Shown in pieces: positions 36,206 to 45,707 of a stretch of 59,653 nucleotides of DNA. The translations under genes were made by a program, and so were the position numbers. This DNA comes from [Collinsella] massiliensis (GTDB lineage Bacteria; Actinomycetota; Coriobacteriia; Coriobacteriales; Coriobacteriaceae), in the NCBI GenBank assembly GCA_000333815.1, contig CAPI01000078.1, positions 1 to 59,653 of the forward strand. The letters run 5' to 3'. Below the pieces are notes generated by a model, which did no database searches, was not told the origin of the DNA, and worked only from the letters and a program-made list of their open reading frames with translations. Each line of letters starts with the position of its first letter. Within the stretch, counting starts at the first letter, position 1.

Positions 36206-38674
36206 ATGGACAAACGGTGCAAGCACATCGGCTCATGCAGAGGCAGGAACGGCTTAGGCTACGCAGCCTTCGAGGCTCCTTTTGGTTGCGGTATCAGGGC
36301 GGAAGTGCATGCTCGTCCTAACCGCAGGCCTGTTCCATGTGCGCTCTATGACTCTTCTTCGGCTTCTGAATTCGACCTGGGCATTGGTGCGGATCGCCGC
36401 ATCGTCGTCGTAGCATTCCCTCTGCTAGATCGGGCTCTCTCTATCGATATGATCGATGGTGAGGGACAGGTGATTGCTACGGTGGCTCACTCACCGCGCA
36501 TGCTTGCTGTGGCGTCTCGCATGCTTTCGTCAAGAAGGCCAGAGCTCGTCGCATTCATGCGGGGAATTGAGCGCCGTAGGGGCGCCTCGAGAACCAGAGC
36601 CGAACTCGTCGAGGTCTGGCCGGGCGAGGAGCGACAAAACGTATGGCGCTTTCGCGCGAGCTTCCCAACGGCAGATGATGCGGCAAGTTTGCGGGTTGCT
36701 TTCGAGGATGGCAGACTGAATCCCATCGAGCTCGATTACGCGGTCTTGGAAGATCACGTTGTCCCCTCGAAAACAACCGATGGGATGGAGCGCATCATCA
36801 CGTTCTCGGTGCTTGTTCCAGATGAAATGCGTCATCTCCTCGCCAGCGTATCACTTGAGGGGCTTCCGACTTGTTCTGGTTTTGCCTGCGGGTTCCCGAG
36901 TACTGTGAATGTGATGCTCGATGATGCGCGGTGCCGTGCAACGGGGCAAGCTGCTTCGCGTACCTATGGTGCATGGTTTGATGAGCATCGTGCGACCAGT
37001 GAGCAGGTTGAAGCGCAGCGCGTCGCGTGCCTCTCTATGCGGGGGCCGTACATCTCCATCGTTGTGCCCGTGGTTAAGACGAATCCCCGGTACCTCAGCG
37101 ATTGCATCAATTCGGTTCTATCCCAGTCCTATCCCAATTGGGAGCTCGTGCTCGTCAATGCAAGTCCCGAAGATGTCAGGGTTCAAGGTGTACTTGCGGG
37201 ATATCAGGACGCCCGGATCAAGGTGGTCGAGGCTGCCAATCAGTCCATTTCCGATAACACCAACGTTGGCATTGAGGTTGCTACCGGAGATTTCGTTGCT
37301 TTCCTCGATCACGATGACTTTTTAGAGCCGGATGCCCTGTGGTGGTACATCCGCGAGATACAAGCCGACCCGCTGGTTGATGTTCTGTATTGCGACGAGG
37401 ATCGTTTCTGCGACGACAGGTTCGTCAATCCGGCGTTTAAGTCCGCGCCCGATATCATAAAGCTCAGGTCGTATAACTATGTCAACCGTTTCCTCATGGT
37501 GAGTCGATACGTGCTCAACCATACCGAGCGGTCTGCTGCCGATGTGTCAGGCGCGCAAGACTATGATTTGACGCTCAAGGCATTCGAAGTCGCGCGAGGC
37601 ATGCGGCATATTCCACGTGTTCTGTATCACTGGAGAGAGCATGACGGCTCCACGGCAGGCGGATCGGAGCAAAAGCCGTATGCCCATACCGCGGGGCGCA
37701 TCGCCCTCGAGCGCCATCTCGCGCGCGTCGGACAGGCCGGTCGCGTTAAGGATGGACCGCTTTCGTGCACGTATCGCGTCCAATACGCATTGCCCGAGGA
37801 GCTCCCGCTCGTAAGCATCGTCATCCCGAGCAAGGATCACGCAAGCCTGTTGCGACGGTGTGTGGCGTCGATCTTGGACAAATCGACATATCCTCGCCTT
37901 GAGGTCGTGGTTGTGGAAAACAACAGCGTCCAGATGGAAACGTTTGATTGCTATCGCGAGCTCGAGCAAGATGCGCGCGTGCATGTCGTCTACTGGAATG
38001 CCGAGATGCTTCCAGAAGGCACGCCCCTTGAAAACGGGTTCAACTACTCGGCGTTGGTGAACTTCGGTGCTGCGCAGGCCGCGGGAGAGGTTCTGGTTTT
38101 CCTCAACAACGACACCGAGGTTATCGAGCCCGCGTGGGTCGAGGAGATGCTTGGCTTCCTGCAGATGAGCGATGTGGGGCTGGTGGGTGCAAAGCTGCTG
38201 TTTGAAGATGGCTTGGTTCAGCATGCGGGCATGATCGCGAACGCCCGTCATGATTTCGCCCATGTGAACCGCAACCTCTCACGAAGGGAGCTCGGGTACG
38301 CCTACTCTGCGGGGTTCCCCCAGGAATATGCGATGGTTACGGGTGCATGCCAGATGGTTTCGCGTGACACCTTCGATATGGTCGGCGGATATGATGAGCA
38401 GTTTGCTGTCGGATTCAACGACGGTGACTTCTGCCTGTCGGTACGAGAGGGCGGGTACAAGGTTGTCTATCAGCCGTACGCGTTGCTGTACCACCGAGAG
38501 TTCTCGACGCGCGCCCGCGAGGCGGAGGATGTTCGGACGCGAACCCGTATGCTGCGAGAGAAGAGCTACATCATCTCCAAACATCCCGTATTCTTCTGCG
38601 AAGGCGATCCGGCGATCAACCCTAACTTCGACCGCATGAGTGATTGGTGGGAATTGCCCGACGTGAACCGTTAG
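36206..38674 (+). CDS. Two-domain GT2 glycosyltransferase, probable rhamnosyltransferase
   Basis: 822 residues. A beta-rich N-terminal region (about 1-285) precedes GT2 domain one (YISIVVPVVKTNPRYLSDCI, then FLDHDDFLEPDALWWY) and GT2 domain two (LVSIVIPSKDHASLLRRCVA, then FLNNDTEVIEPAW, FNDGDFCLSVREG). Each domain has its own nucleotide-sugar and DxD-like site, so the protein may add two different sugars, as chain-building GT2 pairs do. It begins 25 bases after rmlCD and is probably cotranscribed. It is the intact counterpart of the frameshifted gene at 29.4-31.9 kb, with the same domain order and many shared motifs. Its stop codon interlocks with that of the next, converging gene. Confidence 0.85.
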   Translation: MDKRCKHIGSCRGRNGLGYAAFEAPFGCGIRAEVHARPNRRPVPCALYDSSSASEFDLGIGADRRIVVVAFPLLDRALSIDMIDGEGQVIATVAHSPRMLAVASRMLSSRRPELVAFMRGIERRRGASRTRAELVEVWPGEERQNVWRFRASFPTADDAASLRVAFEDGRLNPIELDYAVLEDHVVPSKTTDGMERIITFSVLVPDEMRHLLASVSLEGLPTCSGFACGFPSTVNVMLDDARCRATGQAASRTYGAWFDEHRATSEQVEAQRVACLSMRGPYISIVVPVVKTNPRYLSDCINSVLSQSYPNWELVLVNASPEDVRVQGVLAGYQDARIKVVEAANQSISDNTNVGIEVATGDFVAFLDHDDFLEPDALWWYIREIQADPLVDVLYCDEDRFCDDRFVNPAFKSAPDIIKLRSYNYVNRFLMVSRYVLNHTERSAADVSGAQDYDLTLKAFEVARGMRHIPRVLYHWREHDGSTAGGSEQKPYAHTAGRIALERHLARVGQAGRVKDGPLSCTYRVQYALPEELPLVSIVIPSKDHASLLRRCVASILDKSTYPRLEVVVVENNSVQMETFDCYRELEQDARVHVVYWNAEMLPEGTPLENGFNYSALVNFGAAQAAGEVLVFLNNDTEVIEPAWVEEMLGFLQMSDVGLVGAKLLFEDGLVQHAGMIANARHDFAHVNRNLSRRELGYAYSAGFPQEYAMVTGACQMVSRDTFDMVGGYDEQFAVGFNDGDFCLSVREGGYKVVYQPYALLYHREFSTRAREAEDVRTRTRMLREKSYIISKHPVFFCEGDPAINPNFDRMSDWWELPDVNR

Positions 38675-39789
38675 CTCCGCATGGCCAACCTGCGCATGCT
38701 CACGAGCGGTTTCGTTATGAGCTTGCCGACGCGGTGCGTGGCCGAGACCTTGATGCGAGAGATCTCCGTTTCAAGCTGGTTCATGTGACGGCGTTCGAGC
38801 ACGAAGTAATAGAAAGCGATTTCAGCGGGTGACAGGTCTTTGATGGCCATACAGCAATCGTGACGGAGCGGCTGATAGACGCGTTCGCGGGGGAAGTCGG
38901 CGATGCCGAGCTCTTCTAGACCGCTTCGCTTCATCTCATCGACGATGGTCGAGAATGCCTCAAATGATGAACTGCGGTAGAGATTCATCGCGACGGCCTC
39001 CTCTGCCCAATTCACAAACGAGTCGCTGTAGAGCCCAAGCGTCTCCGATGCCTCAAGACGGCGTTTGAGCGCCAAGAACGCATCGTAGAAATCGAGGGGG
39101 TGCTCGTCGGCGGTGAATAAAGCGCTGCGCGGATTGTTCGTGCGATACAGATGGAGCTCCTTATCGAGGAGGGCGATACGCCGTGCTTCCACAAGGGCGC
39201 GGCAGGTGAAGAGGATGTCGGCCATGCGGTGGATATGCTGGAAGTGAATGTCGCTTTTTCGGATGAAGTCCGAGCGGTACAGCTTGTTGTGAACCCAGTT
39301 CTGAAATGAATTGAAGATGCGGGAGGGGTTTTGGCGAGGCGTGAAGACACCGGGCTCCACCCATTCGTCGATCCACGTAGTCTCGAAACACTCAGGGCAG
39401 GGGCGCTGTTCTCCCGTCTGGTTATCGAGGTATCTGGTTTTGAAGATGACAATGTCCGCGCCGGTTTGCTCACCTCGGTTGATTGCACGCTCCAACAGCT
39501 CGGGTTTCATGAGGTCGTCAGCGTCAAGGAAGTAAAGCCATTCGCCTGTTGCTGCATCGAGCCCCGCATCGCGCGCTGGTCCTTCGCCCGGCTCCGCCTC
39601 GGGTATCACGCGAATTCGAGCGTCCATGTGAGCTAGCTCGCTCAGGATTTTCGGCGTGTCGTCTGTTGAATTGTTGTCGATACAGATGAGCTCGAAGTCG
39701 CGAAACGATTGCGCAAGGACGCTTCGCACCGTGTTACGGATAAAGGTCTCGCAGTTAAAGCAGGGGATAATGACCGAGGCACGGGGCAC
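38671..39789 (-). CDS. GT2 glycosyltransferase, GTG start
   Basis: 372 residues. The N-terminus reads ASVIIPCFNCETFIRNTVRS, then ICIDNNSTDDTPKILSELA and YFLDADDLMKPEL, the GT2 donor- and metal-binding sites. The following helical region (WVHNKLYRSDFIRKSDIHFQ) is typical of capsule GT2 enzymes. The frame is open 71 codons further upstream, but GGAGG lies five bases before a GTG that opens exactly at the GT2 fold, so that GTG was chosen. It is the only minus-strand gene in the intact locus and is divergent from the next transferase across a 111-base gap. Confidence 0.8.
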   Translation of the reverse strand: MPRASVIIPCFNCETFIRNTVRSVLAQSFRDFELICIDNNSTDDTPKILSELAHMDARIRVIPEAEPGEGPARDAGLDAATGEWLYFLDADDLMKPELLERAINRGEQTGADIVIFKTRYLDNQTGEQRPCPECFETTWIDEWVEPGVFTPRQNPSRIFNSFQNWVHNKLYRSDFIRKSDIHFQHIHRMADILFTCRALVEARRIALLDKELHLYRTNNPRSALFTADEHPLDFYDAFLALKRRLEASETLGLYSDSFVNWAEEAVAMNLYRSSSFEAFSTIVDEMKRSGLEELGIADFPRERVYQPLRHDCCMAIKDLSPAEIAFYYFVLERRHMNQLETEISRIKVSATHRVGKLITKPLVSMRRLAMRS

Positions 39790-39900
39790 GGGAACCTCCG
39801 ATGAAACGATGGCGTACCGGTTCGAACGAAAAAGCGTCGCTGTTAGTATAGTATCGTTTGAATTTCTAAGCTGTATGGCTGCATTGAAAGGCGGTTCGGC

Positions 39901-41016
39901 ATGCGAACTGACGCTGACTCGATGGTTTCCGTGATCGTTCCGATCTATAACGCCGAGCAATATCTTGTTGAATGCCTCGAGAGTATTCTTGCCCAAAGTC
40001 ACCGCGCGCTTGAGGTGCTGTGCATCAACGATGGCAGCACCGATGGCTCACCCGACATCCTGGAGCGTTTCGCCGCGCGGGATGAGCGAATTCACGTCAT
40101 TTCGAAAGAAAATGGAGGATATGGCGCCGCTTGCAACCTGGGAATTGATAAGGCGCGCGGGGAATGGATCTCCATCGTCGAGCCCGATGACTGGATCGAA
40201 CCGGATATGTATGCCGACATGCTTGCGTTTGCCTCGCGTTTTGACGAGCAGATCGATATCGTGAAAACGCCTTGGTTCAACGTTCAGGATTGGGATGATC
40301 CCGAGAAACAGTACTCGACGGAGAGCCCCCTTGCGCGTCGCATCAAGACGTCGACGCATCCTTTCGTGCTGGCCGATGAGCCGATTCTCATCACTTTGCA
40401 TCCGTCTATCTGGTCAGCGTTGTATCGTAGGGGCTTTCTTAATGAATGCTCGATACGGTTTCCCGAGTATTCCGGGGCGGGCTGGGCGGATAACCCCTTC
40501 CTGGTTGAAACGTTTTGCCAAGCGAAGGCTATCATCTACCTCGATCAACCGTACTACCAGTACCGCGCGGACCTTCCCGGCTCCACGTTGAACCATGGCT
40601 CCGTCGAGGCGATCAGACGGCCGTTTGACCGTTGGTGCGATATGACGGACATCATGGAGCGCCTTGCGGTTACGGATGGCGGGATATGGGATGCCCACTA
40701 TATGAGGGCGTTCGCATACGCCGAGGGGGCAATTCACGATGACGGCTGGGATAATCCGGTCGTTCAGGAAGGCATGAAGCGCATGTTCTCGCGCATGGAC
40801 GCTCAGCGCGTGTTCGCGTGTCCTGCAATCAGCCCGCGTCGCCGCGAGCTCTTCGCCAAGGTTATGGACTTGCCGATAGAGGATTTCAAAACGCCCAATC
40901 GCACGAGGTATCTGCTGGGCGAGGCATGGGGGCTGTTCCGCTCTGAGGGAATCGGCGGGATTATAGGGCGCCTTCGTACCGGGCGCGAACGAAGGAAAGA
41001 GATGACGGACGAGTAG
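39901..41016 (+). CDS. GT2 glycosyltransferase, tandem copy 1
   Basis: 371 residues. It has a GT2 N-terminus (SVIVPIYNAEQYLVECLESI, then CINDGSTDGSPDILERF), KENGGYGAACNLGIDKARG, and IVEPDDWIEPDMYADML, where PDD holds the metal-binding acids. Later come VKTPWFNVQDWDDP and SGAGWADNPFLVETFC. The next gene shares this whole order of motifs, so the pair arose by duplication. AAAGGCGG precedes the ATG. Acceptor and sugar are unknown. Confidence 0.83.
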   Translation: MRTDADSMVSVIVPIYNAEQYLVECLESILAQSHRALEVLCINDGSTDGSPDILERFAARDERIHVISKENGGYGAACNLGIDKARGEWISIVEPDDWIEPDMYADMLAFASRFDEQIDIVKTPWFNVQDWDDPEKQYSTESPLARRIKTSTHPFVLADEPILITLHPSIWSALYRRGFLNECSIRFPEYSGAGWADNPFLVETFCQAKAIIYLDQPYYQYRADLPGSTLNHGSVEAIRRPFDRWCDMTDIMERLAVTDGGIWDAHYMRAFAYAEGAIHDDGWDNPVVQEGMKRMFSRMDAQRVFACPAISPRRRELFAKVMDLPIEDFKTPNRTRYLLGEAWGLFRSEGIGGIIGRLRTGRERRKEMTDE

Positions 41017-41057
41017 GGGCGCGCCGCGCCTGAAATGTGAGAGTAGGAATCGAGTTC

Positions 41058-42113
41058 ATGAGTGACCGTCCCACACCGCTGGTTTCCGTAGTTGTCCCCA
41101 TTTGCAACGTCGAGGCGTTTCTAGACCAATGCCTGGACAGCATCGAGGGGCAGACGCTGCGCGATCTTGAGATCATATGTCTGAACGATGGCAGCAGCGA
41201 TGCATCGCTCGATATCGTGAGAAGACACGCTGTCCGGGATAACCGCATCGTGGTTGTCGACAAAGAGAACGAAGGCTACGGCGCCACGTGCAACCGTGGG
41301 ATTCAGCTGGCGCGCGGCACATGGGTTGCGATCGTTGAGCCGGACGACTGGATCGACGCCGCCATGTTTGCCGACATGGTCGCATTCGCGGATTCGTTCG
41401 ATGCCGGCGTCGATGTGGTGAAAACGCCTTGGTTTGAAGTGGCGTTCTGGGATAATCCGGACACCATGGCAGAGAGGCCATGTCGGCTTCACCGAAGGAT
41501 GAAGACCAGCTCGCGTCCGTTTGCGCTGGAAGATGCGCCGATGCTTCTCGAAACGCATCCTGCGATTTGGTCGTGCCTGTATCGACGTGAGTTTCTTTTG
41601 GAGCGAGATGTCCGATTCATTCCGTATCCTGGGGCGGGTTGGGCAGACAACCCATTTTTGATTGATTCACTTGCAAGCGCGCGGATCGTCTATCTCGATA
41701 GGGCCTACTACCACTACCGACTTGAGTTGCCCAAACAAGCGGGCTCTGCGCTTTCGGATGAGCGGGTCGCCATGCCATTCGAGCGATGGATGACCATGCT
41801 TGACCATATGAAGGAACGTGGTTTGGACTCGGACAAGCTCTTGTCCGCCCACTGCGTGCGTGGCTTCAATTACGCAACGCTCATGGGTGAAACGGTTGGA
41901 TGGAATCATCCGGTTTTGCTTGAACACGTGCGGACGATGTTCTCTGCTATGCGCGGCGATTTGGTGCTGAAGCATCCCATGCTGAGCGCGAAGCGCAAGC
42001 GCTTCTACTTCCAAGTTCTCGGTCGCCCGTGCCCCCGTATTCCACGGGTGGGGCGTATGCTATATCTCATGCGCGAGGTTGCCTTTAGAGCAACAGCGGC
42101 CTTTGGCGACTAA
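41058..42113 (+). CDS. GT2 glycosyltransferase, tandem copy 2
   Basis: 351 residues, paralogous to the preceding gene: CLNDGSSDASLDIVRRHAV, KENEGYGATCNRGIQLARG, IVEPDDWIDAAMFADMVAFA, VVKTPWFEVAFWDNPD, GAGWADNPFLIDSL. The C-terminal 80 residues differ more and may set acceptor choice. The ATG lies after AGGAATCGAG; a GTG 21 bases upstream is possible. The stop TAA overlaps the next ATG by one base. Confidence 0.82.
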   Translation: MSDRPTPLVSVVVPICNVEAFLDQCLDSIEGQTLRDLEIICLNDGSSDASLDIVRRHAVRDNRIVVVDKENEGYGATCNRGIQLARGTWVAIVEPDDWIDAAMFADMVAFADSFDAGVDVVKTPWFEVAFWDNPDTMAERPCRLHRRMKTSSRPFALEDAPMLLETHPAIWSCLYRREFLLERDVRFIPYPGAGWADNPFLIDSLASARIVYLDRAYYHYRLELPKQAGSALSDERVAMPFERWMTMLDHMKERGLDSDKLLSAHCVRGFNYATLMGETVGWNHPVLLEHVRTMFSAMRGDLVLKHPMLSAKRKRFYFQVLGRPCPRIPRVGRMLYLMREVAFRATAAFGD

Positions 42114-43264
42114 TGTGCGAGCTTTGGGGGTTGGGCTTGACTGAGGTGAGGGGTAATAGCGGGAGCGCTGATTTGGCTGGTGCAGATGCCGGCACTGCCT
42201 CCTATGAGCCGTCGCTCTCCATCATCATGCCCTGCTACAACGTCGAGCAGTACCTCGGTTCCGTGATCGAGAGCCTGCGGGCTCAGCCGTTCGGGGGCTG
42301 GGAGCTCATCGCGGTCGATGACGCATCGACCGATGGGACGGCTGAGGCTCTCACTCGCGCGGCGCAGCAAGATGCGCGCGTGAAACCTGTCCACCATGAC
42401 CGCAATCGCGGCGCTGCCGCAGCGCGTAACACCGGCCTGGCGCACGCATGCGGCGAATACATCTGGTTTCTCGACCCCGATGACGACTTCGAACCCGCGC
42501 TGCTGCCCGAGGCGCTCGGCGCGCTCGAGGAATCAGGCGCTGACGTCGCGGTCTTCGGCTGCCGGGAGGAGACCTACGACGCCGCGGGTGCACTGCGCGC
42601 GACGCGGGACCTGCTGCCGCCGGCATCCGGTGTCCTCGCGGGCGACGCGCTCCATCGCGCCGTACTCGACCTGGAGGAATCCACCCTCTACGGCTACGCA
42701 TGGAACAAGGTGTATCGCCGCGAGGCCATAGGGTCCGCGCGGTTCCCAGATGTCATGCTGGCGGAGGACCTCCTGTTCAACGTCGAGGTGTTCGACCGCG
42801 TTGCCCGTGCCGTCTTCATCCAGCAGCCGCTCTATCACTACAAGAAGCGCCTGCGCGCCAACCTTACGAACCGCTTCGACAAGAACTATTATTCCGAGCA
42901 TCGCATGCGCATCGAGGCGCTTTATTACCAGCAGGTTCGCTGGGGGCTCGACAGCGCGGAGACCCGCTCCCGTCTGGGTTCGCTCTACGGACGCTACATC
43001 ATCTCGGCGCTCGAGCGCAACTGCGACAAGCGTGCCGAGATGTCCCATGCCGACCGCGTGGCCTGGTGCCGGGCGCTCGCGGACGATTCGCTCTTCACGA
43101 CGCTCGTGCAGGGCGCCCACTCCCGGGGAGGCGTCGCGCTAGAGGCGTGCCTTGCCCTCATCAAGACCGGCCGCCCCGCGCCCATGCTCGTCCTGGGCAG
43201 GCTCGTGCATGTGGTACGCTCACGCTTGGGTTCGCTGTACGCAAAACTGAAGAGGCAAAGGTAA
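42113..43264 (+). CDS. GT2 glycosyltransferase
   Basis: 383 residues. The GT2 fold starts at about residue 34 (LSIIMPCYNVEQYLGSVIES), with AVDDASTDGTAEALTRA, NRGAAAARNTGLAHACGEY, and FLDPDDDFEPALLPEAL. The C-terminal helical part contains YHYKKRLRANLTNRF, a pattern of capsule transferases. The ATG overlaps the stop of the previous gene, so translation is coupled; the first 33 residues are unlike family members, and a start further downstream is possible. It is followed by another GT2 gene five bases later. Confidence 0.8.
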   Translation: MCELWGLGLTEVRGNSGSADLAGADAGTASYEPSLSIIMPCYNVEQYLGSVIESLRAQPFGGWELIAVDDASTDGTAEALTRAAQQDARVKPVHHDRNRGAAAARNTGLAHACGEYIWFLDPDDDFEPALLPEALGALEESGADVAVFGCREETYDAAGALRATRDLLPPASGVLAGDALHRAVLDLEESTLYGYAWNKVYRREAIGSARFPDVMLAEDLLFNVEVFDRVARAVFIQQPLYHYKKRLRANLTNRFDKNYYSEHRMRIEALYYQQVRWGLDSAETRSRLGSLYGRYIISALERNCDKRAEMSHADRVAWCRALADDSLFTTLVQGAHSRGGVALEACLALIKTGRPAPMLVLGRLVHVVRSRLGSLYAKLKRQR

Positions 43265-43269
43265 ACCAC

Positions 43270-44286
43270 ATGGCTAAGGTGCTTTCCATCGTCGTTCCGT
43301 CGTACAACGTCGAGACGTATCTAGAGCGTGGGCTGCGTTCCCTGTGCGATGAGCGCTTGGCCGATGCGCTTGAGGTCATCGTCGTCGACGACGGTTCCAC
43401 CGACGCCACGCCCGCGATCGCGCAGCGCTACGTGGACCGTGAGCCGCGCATCTTCAAGCTCGTCTCCAAGGAGAACGGCGGGCACGGTTCCACCATCAAT
43501 ACCGGGCTCGCCGTCGCGACCGGCACGTATTTCCGCGTCGTGGACGGCGACGATTGGGTGGATACCGAGGGGCTCGTGCGCCTGATCGAGCAGCTCCGCT
43601 CGCTCGATGCGGATCTGGTCGTCGACGAGAAGCGCGAGGTCGACATGAAGACCGGCGCAAGTAAGCTGTTCCCGCTGGTAGCAGGGACGGTCACCGGCCA
43701 GGTGCTGCCGTTCTCGACCGTATGCCGCGACCCCGCGATCTCGTCCCAGATCATGATTCACACGCTCACCGTGCGCACGCAGCTCATGCGCGACGCGAGC
43801 GTGCGCCTGCTCGAGCACACGTTCTACGAGGATTACGAGTACGTGGTGAAGGCTTCCGTCCCGGCGGAGAGTATCGTGTTCCTCGACCTCGAGGTCTACC
43901 AGTACCTCGTGGGCAACGCGAACCAGAGCGTGAGCCATGCGAACTACGTGAAGCGCTGGGACGACCACGAGCGCGTCGTGCTCGAGCTCCTGCGCTACCT
44001 GCGCGCATGTCGTGCCCATGCAGACGACTTCACGTCCGAGTCGCTTGCCTACCTCGCATACAAGGTGCACCTCATCATCGACACGCACTACAACATCGCC
44101 CTGCTCTTCGACGATGACCGCCGCCGCGGCCGCGCCCGAGCCCGGGCGTTCCGCGCCGAGCTCAAGCGAATCGACGAGGAGCAGTGGTGCTGGGGCAACC
44201 GGCGCTACCGGCAGGCGCTGGTGCTTAACCGGCTCGGCATCGGATACGATACCGTCGGTCGGCTGCACGGACGCCGGCACGTGTAG
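43270..44286 (+). CDS. GT2 glycosyltransferase
   Basis: 338 residues: LSIVVPSYNVETYLERGLRS, VIVVDDGSTDATPAIAQRY, SKENGGHGSTINTGLAVATG, RVVDGDDWVDTEGLVRLIEQ. The DGDDW motif is the donor/metal site. The C-terminal half (FYEDYEYVVKA, VYQYLVGNANQSVS) is typical of a branch that is common in Firmicutes and Coriobacteriia surface-glycan loci. AAAGG lies eight bases before the ATG. The codons are very GC-rich, like those of rmlB. Confidence 0.82.
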   Translation: MAKVLSIVVPSYNVETYLERGLRSLCDERLADALEVIVVDDGSTDATPAIAQRYVDREPRIFKLVSKENGGHGSTINTGLAVATGTYFRVVDGDDWVDTEGLVRLIEQLRSLDADLVVDEKREVDMKTGASKLFPLVAGTVTGQVLPFSTVCRDPAISSQIMIHTLTVRTQLMRDASVRLLEHTFYEDYEYVVKASVPAESIVFLDLEVYQYLVGNANQSVSHANYVKRWDDHERVVLELLRYLRACRAHADDFTSESLAYLAYKVHLIIDTHYNIALLFDDDRRRGRARARAFRAELKRIDEEQWCWGNRRYRQALVLNRLGIGYDTVGRLHGRRHV

Positions 44287-44375
44287 GGGTATTGCGTAGG
44301 CGGCGTGCGCGCGCCCGCGTTCCGATACAATGACGTTTTGAGATATATGGCACCGGGCTACAGGAAGGGGGAGAG

Positions 44376-45614
44376 ATGCCGTCGCGAGGCCGTATAGCGG
44401 TGTTCAGCATCGATGCGAAGCTCGGAGACGAGGTCAGGGGCGCGACGCGCTACACCTTCCTTGCCCAGTTGCTGCACGAGCACGGCTACGAGGTCGACTT
44501 CATCACCTCGCGCTTCCAGCATTGGGATAAACGCCATCGCGACGCATCCTTCGACCCCGCGACCGACGCCTACGCCGTCCGTTTCATCGACGAGCCGGGC
44601 TACCCCGCGAACATGTGCCCCCAGCGCATCTGGTCGCACCGCATCGCCGCGAAGAACCTCACGGCGTACTTCGAGCAGCACCACGATTACGACCTCATCT
44701 ACTGCCAGATCCCGCCCAACGACGCGACGCTCGCGGCGGGGCGAGCCGCCAAGCGCTACGGGATCCCGTTCGTGATCGACGTGAACGATCTCTGGCCGGA
44801 GGCGTTCCGCGTGGCGCTGGACGTCCCCGTGCTGTCGGACGTGCTCTTCGCTCCGTTTTACCGGCAGGCGAAGCAGGCCTATGCCCTGGCAGACGCTGTG
44901 GTGGGCACCTCCGATGAGTACGCGTCGCGCGCGTTCAAGGATCGCGGCCAGGACATCCCGAAGGTCGTCGTCTACGTTGGCAACGACATCGACGAATTTG
45001 ACGAAGGTGCCCGGGAGTTCGCCGGCCAGATCGAAAAGCCCGCCGGCGAGCTCTGGGTGACTTACGCCGGCACGCTGAGCGCCTGCTACGACATCGACAC
45101 GCTCATCCGCGCGATGGCGGAGGTGCAGCGCACGCACCCCGAGGCCAAGCTGAAACTGCTGGGCGATGGGGGAGAGCGAGCGCACCTCTTCGAGGCCGCG
45201 TCCGAGACCGGGTGCGATGTCGAGTTTTTGGGGTATCAGCCCTACCGGAAGATGGCGGCGTACCTCTGTGCCTCGGACATCCTGGTGAACTCGCTGGTGG
45301 GCAAGGCGGCGCAGAGCATCGTGACCAAGATTGGCGACTATCTCGCCGCGGGGAAGCCCCTCATCAACGCCGCAGTGGGCGCGGAGTTCCGCCACAAGGT
45401 CGAGGAGGACGGCTTCGGCGTCAACGTCCAGCCGGGCGACGCCTCGGCGCTGTCCGCCGCGCTCGTGCGCCTCATCGAGGACGCCGCGGCGCGCGAGCGC
45501 ATGGGGAAGCGGGCGCGGGGCATCGCCGAGCAGCAGTTCGCGCGCAGGGTGGCGTACCAATCGACGGTGCAGCTCATCGACGATCTGGTGCGCGAGGGCA
45601 AGCATGGCAGATGA
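44376..45614 (+). CDS. GT4 glycosyltransferase
   Basis: 412 residues in the two-lobed GT-B fold. The N-terminal lobe has RGATRYTFLAQLLHEHGYEV, DLIYCQIPPNDATLAAG, and VIDVNDLWPEAFR (a loop seen in WcaI/WbuB-like enzymes). The C-terminal lobe has VTYAGTLSACYDIDTLI, KLLGDGGERAHL, and FLGYQPYRKMAAYL. The usual E-x7-E pair is replaced by SLVGKAAQSIVTKIGDYLAA. Relatives transfer N-acetylated amino sugars or other hexoses early in glycan assembly. GGAAGGGGGAG precedes the ATG. It is the last transferase before the exporter genes. Confidence 0.83.
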   Translation: MPSRGRIAVFSIDAKLGDEVRGATRYTFLAQLLHEHGYEVDFITSRFQHWDKRHRDASFDPATDAYAVRFIDEPGYPANMCPQRIWSHRIAAKNLTAYFEQHHDYDLIYCQIPPNDATLAAGRAAKRYGIPFVIDVNDLWPEAFRVALDVPVLSDVLFAPFYRQAKQAYALADAVVGTSDEYASRAFKDRGQDIPKVVVYVGNDIDEFDEGAREFAGQIEKPAGELWVTYAGTLSACYDIDTLIRAMAEVQRTHPEAKLKLLGDGGERAHLFEAASETGCDVEFLGYQPYRKMAAYLCASDILVNSLVGKAAQSIVTKIGDYLAAGKPLINAAVGAEFRHKVEEDGFGVNVQPGDASALSAALVRLIEDAAARERMGKRARGIAEQQFARRVAYQSTVQLIDDLVREGKHGR

Positions 45615-45707
45615 AATGTGTTGCCTGGTGCGTGCGCGGCGCTGCGCGAAGCAAAACAGGTATGATTATCCGATGTCTGAACCGACAGATTAGGTAGGGG
45701 AGCGATC

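Noticed and set aside
42700-43269. Upstream extension of the GT2 gene at 43.3 kb by 190 codons
   Set aside because: The extension overlaps the preceding GT2 gene in another frame and has an Arg/Ala/Gly-rich shadow composition; the ATG at 43270 has a ribosome site and opens the GT2 fold.
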